Of a stretch of DNA of 64,000 bases, positions 47,368 to 59,000 are shown piece after piece. The notes beneath the pieces were generated by a model. It was given only the letters and a program-made list of their open reading frames with translations. It made no database searches and was not told the origin of the DNA. Within the stretch, counting starts at the first letter, position 1; each line of letters begins with the position of its first letter. Source of the DNA: Sipunculus nudus (taxonomy: Eukaryota; Annelida; Sipuncula; Golfingiida; Sipunculidae); assembly GCA_026874595.1 (NCBI GenBank), contig CM049312.1, positions 70,278,929 through 70,342,928 on the forward strand, written 5' to 3'. A program made the position numbers and the translations under genes.

Positions 47368-48915
47368 CCGTATTTCCTTGATCAGACGCCTGGCCTTAAA
47401 TAGTCGCCTGTCTTATTTACTCGCCGGGACAAAACAATGTCTCAGAAATATAAACGCCAGATTTAAATAGACGCCGGTGTTGTTCTAAGGCCGGGTGTCA
47501 TAGTATTTTCCATGTTTGCCGCCAGATGTCTTTTCCCGTCACTATAATTGGTGCATTTTCCGGTCAAATTGTATGAATTTCGGTGTGTGTGTAATTCCTC
47601 TATGACTCTTTATTTCTACTAACGTGCATGCCTGTTTCCTTAAGGGGCACCAAATATTCCCGATTAGCCATTACGATTAAACCCGTTAGATTCTCATAAA
47701 CACAAATACTTCAGTAGTTAGAAGGGTAACTCTATCACGGTTGTAAAGCCAGTTAAAAATAGTATACAGTAAGTGTCTACCTCTCGGTTTGTTAATCAGA
47801 ACTGTTCAAGTAAGTCTGAACACATTTCTTGTGTAGCGTGAGGAAACATATGCTGCATGGTGTGAAGCGGTACAATTTGTAGCTGGTGTAAAGTCAAATC
47901 ACGCTCCTTGCTTTTGTTTTTCGAAGCGCTTTTAAATGCGTCGACAATGTTACCAAAACTACTCTTCTGAGATAATCTTAACAGATAAAAAAATAGTATT
48001 TACTCTTGTCGACAAATATATATTCAGTGGAATATTCCCGGAATTAAATGTCACATACCAGTACATACCTGGTCGGAAATGCTTGATAAAGCTGAGTCAA
48101 GCTAGTCAGTTGAAAGGAGATAAGTGTCACGAAAATGAATTACGCTGTGACTATATACGTGCCGACGCCCCGTATTTCAAAACTAATACTACCAGTTGTA
48201 CGCCTTGCTCAGTTAATGGGATAGCCACCTCATGTTCAGTATATACCAGGTCGGAAACTATACATTCAGTGGAATATTCCCGGCAAAATAATGTCACATA
48301 CCAGAATATACCTAGTCGGAAATGCTTAAACACGGTGTCAAGCTGAATCAGAGCACAGAAGGAAAAGCCACGCAAATTTATTATGCTGTACTGTTATAAG
48401 TTCCATCCCCAACTATTTCGATGGAACAATATAACCATTTTGTACTTGGTGCACAGTAAATGGAAGAGCCAGCACATGTTCAGAGGGATACAATGTTACC
48501 AACTGCAGATGGTGAAAAATAAATGGAACAGCCATATAAAACACAGGGGTACCTGGTTTCGAGAGGCCCCAGCAGACATATATTCCTGTGAACAACTGCA
48601 ATCTTTCCCTTGAATTCTCCGTAAATTCTAATTATGGTGCGTGATTGAGGAGATTGCGCGTCCCATATCCCTATGGCATCTAAGGAAATTTCGTAAACAT
48701 AATGCGTGTAACGGCGATTTATAAGGTCCCTAAGTAGTGACCGGCGGGTTTCATGTTTCGACGTGTTATTTTTTTTTAGTTTTGTCTGACAAGCATGCTA
48801 GTGTATTTTTTTAAAAATAAACGCTGGCATTAAATAGAAGGCGGCCTTGTTTAGACGCCGGGTCAAAGCATCGTCTGAAAAAAAAACGCTCGGGCGTCTG
48901 ATTAAAGAAATACGG
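47368..48915. mobile_element. TA-flanked DNA transposon with long terminal inverted repeats
   Basis: The left end CCGTATTTCCTTGATCAGAC matches the reversed right end CCGTATTTCTTTAATCAGAC (18 of 20). The similarity continues inward through AGACGCC / GTCGCC-type motifs for roughly 100 bp. TA lies directly outside both ends (47,366-47,367 and 48,916-48,917), consistent with a TA target duplication. The interior holds two diverged copies of a block with TCACATACCAG...ACCTGGTCGGAAATGCTT (about 48,050 and 48,295). A 136-codon frame at 47,936-48,346 runs through these blocks and has no transposase motif, so the element is non-autonomous. Confidence 0.75.
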
Positions 48916-48917
48916 TA

Positions 48918-49387
48918 ATGTTGCACATGTTTATGTACCTTTAAAAATCGGCAGTAATAAATCACAATAACACTCGTAATAATGTGACCTGTTGCATTTT
49001 ATTATAATTAATGATTACGATTACCATTTGTCTGAATATTACAGTACTACAACAGTATAATATTAACAAATTAACTTAGAGTGCACTTAAAATGCTCTTA
49101 CATCATTCTGAGAGGCTTTTCCGTATTACGATTGGCAGATCCCTTCTGAAGTTCCTTCTGTTGCGCTGACATTGACTTTTGGCTGTTTTACATGAAAACT
49201 ATTTACTTCCGCATCGCCATTTTGTCTGCTCGTCTACTCCAGTGCCGCTGCTACTACCTTACCGTGATAAGTGAAGTAAAATATAAACGTCTCCTTAGCT
49301 TAATTTCTGTAAGTTAACCTTTTTCTGCAGTAGGTTTCCCACTGCATTAACGCGATCAATGTGTTTAGTGAAAACTTCTACTACTGT
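48918..49387 (-). other. 3' flank of the SDR gene
   Basis: Minus-strand sequence after the SDR stop. The nearest AATAAA on the minus strand that I found is at 48,998-49,003, about 385 bp downstream, a plausible polyadenylation signal. Nothing else is recognised. Confidence 0.4.
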
Positions 49388-49540
49388 CTACATCACGTTT
49401 GATCGGCCTCCGTCCACGGTCAGCGATGTCCCGGTAACGAACCTAGCATCATCAGACGCCAGGTATGATATTGCCATGGCAATATCTTCCACTGCACCAG
49501 TGATCTTTAAGGGCTGATTCTCAACAACTACTTCAAGGTG
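49388..49540 (-). CDS. SDR last exon
   Basis: 153 bp including the TAG stop at 49,388-49,390, with acceptor TTTAATACAG. It encodes [20 protein letters not shown], then [15 protein letters not shown] and [11 protein letters not shown]. The DGG terminus is standard for this family. Confidence 0.92.
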   Translation of the reverse strand, partial: HLEVVVENQPLKITGAVEDIAMAISYLASDDARFVTGTSLTVDGGRSNVM

Positions 49541-51839
49541 CTGTATTAAAAAATAGATATCAGTTTGTCAGTTTGTTAGAACAGTTGGTCAACCTGCATC
49601 TCATAGGAAGTAGTTTGAGGCAAGGTAACGATAAACTTACCTCAGCTAAACATGTGGATAAACCTACCTACACATATAAAGGCGGAATTCATTGTATACC
49701 ACTCTGAAGTTTATCACATTAAACTAGAAGGCGCATGAGAATTTAGGAAATGACCTACAGGTACACATAATTGATAAACTATAATTATTCATATAATAAT
49801 ACATGACATTTTACAACTAGGGACCCAGGGGCCTCGACGCGCAGCTGAATTTGTCTATAAGGATATTTTTGAAGATTTTTTTTTTAGAATGACGGTCTTG
49901 GGACCCTGACCAATGACCTTGTTACCAAAAAATCCGAAACATTATTATCCTTAAACTTGTAGCATTTAGATTATTGTAACAATCTTTTTATAAAAGGTGG
50001 GCACAGTGACCTTGACCTCTGACCAGGTAACATATCTAAAGATTTCTTCCACTTTGGTCAAGTAAGCCATGTGTGAAAGATGGAAAGTTTGGGATGAAAA
50101 GTTTGATTTACAGTGAATCCACAATCAGTTTAAAAGAAGTGGCTCTTGTGACCTTCACCTTTGCCCTCTGAATCCTCAAAATCAAAATCTTTTTTACTTG
50201 AGTGGTGGGTCATTAATGAATCAAGTTTGAAGCCATCTGTTTACCAAAAGCAGAATTATCATCCATTTACTAATTTGTAAATTGATTTGCCCTGTGACCT
50301 TGACATTTGACCCTATGACCCCAAATCGAAAATCTTCCCCTTTTGTCGGATGATTATAATATTCTGAAGATGGAAGGTTTGTGATAAAAGATTTACTTAA
50401 AATGCATAAACATTCCTTTTAAAGAAACAGGTCCTGTGACCTTGACCGTTGACCTTCGGACCCCGAAATCCACAGTGTTCTTACTTTAGTGGTGAGCCAT
50501 ATAAACTGGAGTTATCATCTGGAACCTTTATGAACAGATGGCCCTGTGACTTTGACCTTGTGACCCAAAATTCATTTATGCTCTCCCGACATGGCAAGTA
50601 CGTACGCTAAATATGCAAGATGGAAAGCTTTAGGATGATAAACTTGGCTTAAACTGCAGCCATAATCTTTTTAAATAAGTTAGTCTTGTGACCTTGACCT
50701 TTGGATCAAAAAATCATACAGGTTCTTGCTATAGTGGTGGGCCATATGTAAGTGAAGTTTGAAATCCATTTGTCAATCCAACATAGTTTTCATCTGGAAA
50801 CAAATTTGTGTAGATGGATGGATGGACAAACAGACAGGGTGATTACAATAGGGCATCCACTTTTGATCAATAAACACACCATTTTTTCGGACACTTAATA
50901 GAAACACACCTGGGAAACTGACATGCTTGTTGTCATTTTATAGAAAAATAAATAAAGAAAAATATTCGTAAAAATACGATAAAATACAGGTGGCGCCACC
51001 ACATTTCGGAAATTGACAAAACTATTCATGGTCAATTTTCAAGGCACGATTCATGACAATCCATGCATTAATCATCAACATATTGGAGGTTTGTATCATT
51101 TTTTTAATTATTCAAGGGGGGGGGGGGGTTATTACAAGCCCCATAGCTTGGAGTATATAGTCTCAGTGACGTAATTTCAGGTTGCCAAGAAGAATTTTTA
51201 TCGACCTCCCTTGATTTTTAGTTGAAGGCATCTAGGGTCAGCGGTTGCGATTTGTGGCCTGCTAAGGAACGGCTTGACTACCAGACGGACGACGGACAAA
51301 GCGCCATACCTATACCTCAGTTGACTTACAGTCAGCTGAGCTAAAAAGTAAATTCTGGATACCTTGATGTATTCCTCTTCAGTCAGACCTACTTGTTCAT
51401 ATATCTTTGTGGCGATATCTCCCGGGCTGTGAGAAAAATTGTACACAGTAAATAATGCATAACTGTTGGTTGTGCCGCCAATCGTAAATATAAGCCCTGA
51501 AGCCAATAAACCTCATCTAAGCTTGAATATCCGGCATTTAAGAGTGGGGTACAAAAGAAATCATAGGTTATTGTGTTCTCAAAAATGTATTAAACACTAT
51601 GATTTTATTCGTATTCAATTTATCTTGCAGGGTAGAAAAAATAGAAATTGCGCATTTGATAAATGGAACGTACTATAATTTATTAAAATTAAAATTCGAC
51701 CGAACATATGCAAAATTTATCTACAGAAATTAAGATAACAGATAGCAGTGCTTTCAATATTCATATCATATTTGTTAGATTCATACATTTTGAACTTTAT
51801 CATTTATTAGTTATTATTATTCATTAAATAAACTATTGA

Positions 51840-51896
<57 letters not shown>

Positions 51897-52971
51897 TATA
51901 ATATAAATTAATATGTAGTTAACTCACTTGACTGAATTGACTCGGACACCCTTTGGGCCCATCTATGTTAAAATTAACAAGGGATCCCTGGGTCACGGCG
52001 CTCAGCTGAAGTTCGAAAATTTTGCAAATGCAAAATATGCAAAATATTCTATTGTAATGTTTTTCATTTATTCAAGCATATGAGAAGCTAAGAGGAAAGG
52101 GGCTCTCCTACTTGGTATAGTAAAGTTCTAAATATGTGATTGCAAAAGTAATACTCTGACAAGACTGTCATGAAGAAAAAACTAAAAGTTTTGAGATACT
52201 GTGATGCATATGAAAAATTTACAGATGGACAGGCAAGTGGACAGAATGGACTAATGCCTTTATTTCACTTTCAAGGGACTAATGCATTTAAGTATATTTG
52301 AAAGAATATTTTTAAAATATCCACTTTTTCCATAAATAGTTTTTATCAAATTCTTTTTTTATTTACAAGTTTTATAAATTTGTAATAAAAAAACCCTGAA
52401 AATATTCCAAGTTGCAATCACTATTTACCCAGAGTGTAGCTCATATCGGGTCATATTATGCATACACATATATTATTTTAAAATCACAAATGTTTAAATT
52501 GAATTTGAAAGAAAATAATGCCACACCTTAGCATCTTCAAGATTATTCCTTGAATCACTATTAAACCTATTGTACATTGGAGTTTTCAGTATCTTATCTG
52601 ATGAACATGCACACTGTCATAGCAAAACATCACTTGGTGGACACAATTAAATATGCACTTTAATCATTGTAACCCTGGTGGTACAATAAAAATATAAAAT
52701 GTAGCGTAGCCTAGAATAAGAATCAATCAAATACAGAAAATGTTACCATTCAAGTAGTTTATGCACCAGCTGGGGGGGGGGGGGGGGGGAGAGTGCAGGG
52801 CTGAGGGGAAGCCTGCTAGTAGTGGCCAAGCTGACACAAGGCAAGCTGCCTGACGAGGGTTACACAAGGGAAGGCTGTACTCTTTTCAATCATTTCGTTT
52901 GAAATGTAAGACTTTAAAAGATTAAATCTTGATATATATAATATTATTAACAGTGGTGTTTTTCTTCAGAG

Positions 52972-53031
<60 letters not shown>

Positions 53032-56000
53032 TTTGAGAATTAAATCAACACGCCTTACAAGGAAAAAAAAACGTGCTGTAGCCAAAGTTGGACAAAATTT
53101 AAGGTATTGAATTTTTAATAGATTAAATAGATTAAAAAATTGCAAATTCAGATGTTATTTGTGGTAAACAACTGAATCTTGATTCAATAAAGTTACATCC
53201 CTGAAAAATGTCTGAGTAAATATATTCCAGATTAAAATAAATTCATTATATTTGTGCCCATAACTTCAAAACAATACTCAATACTGACCTAATTTTTGGT
53301 ATGTTATTAGAAAATGTATGGAAGAATATGACTGCTAATATGATCAAAAACAGATCAGTGGTTTCGATATAAGGTGTCCCTTACGAAGTCCTAGTAACCC
53401 AAATTTCGGAAATGAAGGAGATTTTGGGGACATCTAACTGTATGCAAACTTTTGGATTCATATGTCCAACTGTTTCAAAATGTGCCCTGTTAACGGCCGG
53501 ACGGACGTGCGGCCGGACGGACGGACAAATGTCCATGACTATAGCTCAGATTACTTATGATCAGCTGAGCTAATAAAATCAAATCGAACCCGTTAATTAA
53601 TATATTTAGATATTTATAAAACATAATTTTGAGTACAGCTTTAAATAATAGGCCTTTTGAGATCATACAAAATGTCACTGCGGACATGTCCAACTGGCAG
53701 AAACACTTTATAAACGTTAGGGAGTGCTTCATACCCTTACAGTTACCTAGGCTCGCAAGCAGACCTTGCGCTGTGACAGAGTTTCTGCTTGAAAACTGTG
53801 TCCAAACCATTTTATTGCGTTCATACGACAAAGCGGATAAAACGAATCGCATTCAAACGGTTTGAACCCACCTCCTGAGCTTGATCCAAAACGTTTTGGC
53901 CAAAACGGTTTGAAAAAGCTTTGGATCGCCATGTGAACGCTCTGAAACGTTTTCAAAACGGTTTGAAAACGGTTTGCACTTGCCGTATGACAGGGGTAAT
54001 AGATGCTGCAAACAATTTTTTCCGGAAACAATTCCATAACAAGGGACCCATGGGCCCTTGCGCTCAACTGAACTTTCTAAAATTTTAGCAAATATAGAAT
54101 GTACTTATTTCTATTTTTTTGACATATAAGCATTTGAAGAGCTCATAGGAAATGGCCTTGCTTTTGAAGATAAACATATACAAAATATATGAATGAAAGG
54201 CAGATTCTACATTAGTACTTTATGGACATCAAAGACGTAGGAGCCCCTCTTGATCAAAAACTTGTAAAACTATCTGCATTTCAACTATGTGAAAGAAATA
54301 TGTGTTTAAAATACCCACTGGGAATATATGAAACACTGTAAAATATAGAATGAGGAAAAGTGGAGATGAGATATTGTATACAAGTTTACTTTATTAACTG
54401 AAATGAAATACTGTTAAAAATAGAATTGTACATCTTCAAATGAGTATATACTAAATCTAATAAGTATATATTGAACTCTGTAATAGAAACCTGAAACCAT
54501 TTAATCATGCAAGAAGGGAAAAAAGGTTATTGGCCAAAGAGAGGGCAGAAGATATATTTGACAAACACAAAATGTGTAAATGTAATTAATACTGCTAAAA
54601 ACAGTTTCAAGATATTTTCAAATGAGGCGAAGAATAAATTCTCGGAAAGTCTGTCAAGATTTATTCATTCTGTCTCTTGGGGAGGGGGGCAGAGGGATTG
54701 CAAAGCTAAGCTCGACCAAGTTGAAGCCTAGCTAAGCTCAGCTGCCTGGAGAGTGAGTGATTACATAACGCAAGTGAGGGCACTACAAACCACTGGAGTG
54801 GCCTGATTTAACAATACTTGACATGGTTTCTACAAACTTGAATAAAAGCTACTCTTTTTAATCAATTCCTTTCAAATTTCTGATTTTAACAGATTAATCC
54901 TTATGTATACATGCTGGGAAATTAAATCAACAGTTTGTACAGGAAAAAAACGTGGCGTGGAAAACTCTGGACATTTTTTTAATTGCTTTTTATATACGTT
55001 TCAATTAATGTAAATGAGTGTTGGTGTGTCCAATAATGAGACTTTGGAACGTACAGATGTGTTGTATTTTTAAATTATACTATAATCCAATCAATATAAA
55101 CATCAAACCAGAACAGAAGATAAACAGTCCTTACTGTGGATTTTTATTTTGCTTCAGCCTGCATTAGCAAACAACCCGACTGACCCATGAGGTATTGCAT
55201 ATTTGGTTTTCAGTCATTTTTTAAACTGTTTTTAAGAAATAAAACTTTACATGATTCTTACAACCCTCCGCTTATAAGATGGTCTATTTGGCTAGGAGTG
55301 AAATTAGAGTCATGTTTTATTCTACAAATGCAGAATGCCTCAATTTAAAATTATATATTTAGGTGTTACAGAAAATAGGGAAAGTTAAATATATAACTTG
55401 AGATGAACGGACTGAATGAAAAATTCGTGAAACTGTGTTACATACTCATCCCATTTATCCAGCTCATGTCAAAATTAGAAATCACTTCTGGAAGCCAGCT
55501 TGCTCAAAATAACTGAAATCTGCAACATAGATAAATTATAGACACAAACCAACAATTGGAATTTGTTTCTTTCCCACAACAAAATATTAACTTTATTGAA
55601 AGGGTAATATAAATTTTGTGTGTGTCGTAGAACCTTAACAGACAGGAAGGGGCATTTTTTTAGGAAGAGTGTTAGGGCAGGAATGTGTATCTTCCTGTCC
55701 CAGATGTCAGGGCAGGTGGGGGGCTGTTAGAACAGGAAGTGTGTTAGGGCAGGTATGTGCTTCTTCCTGTCCCAGCTGTCAGGGCAGGAGAGGGCGTGTT
55801 AGAGCTGACGGTGTGTTAGGGCAGGTATGTGTACCTCCCTGTCCTAGCTGTTAGCGCATAGGAATCCATTCTTCCTGTCCTGAAAGAGTAGATACGGCTG
55901 CCTAAAGGTCAAGTGCATAAACTGTACGTGGCACCATCCATTCACGCCATATCAATTGACAACTAAATGTAAAGTATGAAGAAGAATATCGCTCAGCCAA

Positions 56001-59000
56001 ATATTGTCTTAAAACGATGTGGATTCACAATGTAAATGTATGAAATCTTACCGTTTGAAAAACATCGTGTGAACATGTCCACAGCCGCTTTACCCATATT
56101 GTAGAACGGAGCATCATCTAGCTGAAAATAGCAAACCAACGGGTCGTGACACTAAGCTGACAAACATGAAGTGTGCAATAAAAGGCCTGGGAAAAAACAC
56201 TCCGTTTTAAGGGTCTGATTTCTGGGACATTACTATTTGGCAAGCCCGGATGACAGGTCTGACGTAAATCAGGAATTTTCTTTAAAATTATTCCAAATTG
56301 GGATACTGGCCTTATATAAAGCATAACTCTTCAAGATGAATACTCGTACCAAATGTCTACTAAACTAAGCCTGAAATCCAAAGGCGCTAGTAACAAGGGC
56401 AAAGTTGATCTGTGTAACAGATCTAGTATGTCCCCCGCCTAATGTTGGAATATTAAAAAAAAAATTGTGAATACACGTATGAAATTTGAGATATGTCAGT
56501 ATCACACAGCCAGATTACCTCTCTAACCTAAAAAACTGCATGAAGGTCATCCATTTTTTAATCCTGACCAGGCCCTCCATCTGTACCGCAAATTCTTTTA
56601 ATGTAATTGCGTAATCATCGTTTTAGCATTTTTGCCGTTATGACTTTGAACAAGTGAACCATGGGTCATGACGCTCAGCTGACTGGGAAGAGATTTGCCA
56701 AAGGAAATTTTATCATCTGAATGGTACAATATACCCATTCTAACTGAAGCATCAAACAGATTAACCAACAGGCCAGTTGTTATGATTTGTGCCCTGTTAA
56801 CAGATGACAACATCCTTAAAAGGTCTCAAAAATAGAGAAAAAAAATCGTAAAAAAACCTTAACAAATACAGGTGGTGCCACCAGTCTGTAGAAACTGATG
56901 AAACACTCAATAATCAATATCCATGCAAAGAATCATGGTGATCTCTGCATTAGTTGTTCAGAAACTTCAGCTTTTGTATCAAATTGTCCATTATGCTGAG
57001 GGATACTTCGGTGTCCTATAGCTTGAAGGATATGGGTAACAGAGACCTAATTTCAAGTTTCCATGGAGACTTTTGATTGGTCTCCCAGTGTGTCAAGAAT
57101 GAAGATTCTAGGTCCAGTTGTTATGATTTGTGCCCTGTTAAGAGATGTTCATATCTTTATAGGTCTCAAAAGTAGAGAAAAAAAATCGTAAAAAAAAAAA
57201 ACCGAACAAATACAGGTGGTGCCACCAGTCTGCAGAAACTGATGAAACACTCCATGATCAATATCGATACAAACAATTATGGTGATCGCTGCATTAATTG
57301 TTCAGATACTTCAGCTTTTGTATCAATTTTTCCATTATTCTGAGCTTACTTTGGAGTGCCATAGCTCAAAGGATATGGGTAACAGAGACCTAATTTCAGG
57401 TTTCCATGAAGACTTTTCATGGGTCTCCCTGTGTATCAAGAATGAAGATTCTAGGTCAAGTCGTTACGATTTGTACCCTGTTGACAGATAACTACATCCT
57501 TAAAGGTCTCAAAAATAGAGAAAAAAATTGTAAAAATTTGAAAAAATACAGGTGGCATCACCAGTCTGCAAGAACTGATGGAACACCTCTTGATTAATAT
57601 GTATGCCAAAAATCATGACCATCAGTTTTGTAGTTATTGAGATGTTGCAGTTTGTTTTTATCAAATTTTCCATTATTCTGGGGGGTTATAGGGAGCCCCA
57701 CAGCTCAAAGGATATCGGTAACAGAGACCTTATTTCAGGTTTCCAAGGAGACTTTTCATAGGTCTCTCACTGTGTCAGGAATGAAGAATCTAGGTCCAGT
57801 CTTTACAATTTGTGCCCTGTTGACAGATGTTCACATTTTTAAAGGTCTCAAAAATAGAGAATAAAATTCGTAAAAAAATCGAAAAATAAAGGTGGCGCCA
57901 CCAGTCTGCGGGAAGTCATGAAACTTCTCATTATCAATATGTATGCAAAAAATCATGACCATCAGTGATGTAGTTAATGAGATATTGAAGTTTTTGTATG
58001 AAATTGTTGAATATTCTGGGGGTACTTTGAGGCCTCATAGCTCGAAGGATATGGGTAACAGAGACCTAATTTCTGGTTTCCAAGGAGATTTTTTATGGAC
58101 CTCTCAGAATGTAAAGTTACAAGATTCTAGGTCCAGCGGTTACGATTTGTGCCAGGTTAACGGACAGACGGACGGACGGACGGACAGACGGACGAACGGA
58201 CGACGGACAAAGAGTGATCGCTATAGCTCAGATGACTTACATTCAGCTCAGCTAAAAATGCACCAAGGTCATCCATGTTCCAACTTGACCTAGCCCTAGA
58301 TAAGGTTCATTTAGTGACTGTACCTCAAATACTTTTCGAGTTAATGCGTTAACATCAATTTTGCATTATCGCAGGTGTGACCTTGAAAAATGAGTTAAGG
58401 TCGTCCATGTTTGAACTTGACCTAGCTCTTGATACGGTGCCTCAATGCTGCAAGTTTGGTGACTGTATCTAAAATTCCTCTTGAGTTATCGCGTTAAAAA
58501 TTATGAGACGGATGGACGGAAAGACGAACGGACGGAAGCTCACTATTCCTATGTTCCCAGCCAACAGCGCCTTTGGCTTGAAGGCGGGGGACAACAGATC
58601 ATGATAATCATTCTTTACTATGGGGTTACCTTCAATCTTATTGAATACATGTATATAGTCAAACCAACAGTGGACCTTTCCTTTGAATAAATCAAGACAA
58701 AGCATTCCCTTGCCTTTGTTTTAGATAAAAGAAAGCCCAAATAAAAGGATAACTGTATAAGAAACAGGTAAAACTTTGAAAGTCCCAATGAACGAGCAGC
58801 ACTCACCGGACAATAAGAGTTGATCGAGGACACATTCACAATGTTACCTGAAAGAGTATGTATCAGCCAGGATTACTAAAATAATTGGCTGCTCCTGCAG
58901 GATCTGTAATTATTGATAGAAGGGACCAATATCGACAAGAATAAGCGAGAAGAAAATGTATTATTCAGGTACAGAATATTCTGTCAGTTCAAGTTCCAAC

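Noticed and set aside
55669-55854. Cys-rich 61-codon open frame
   Set aside because: It is a 72-bp minisatellite (a multiple of three) read in one frame, without an ATG start.
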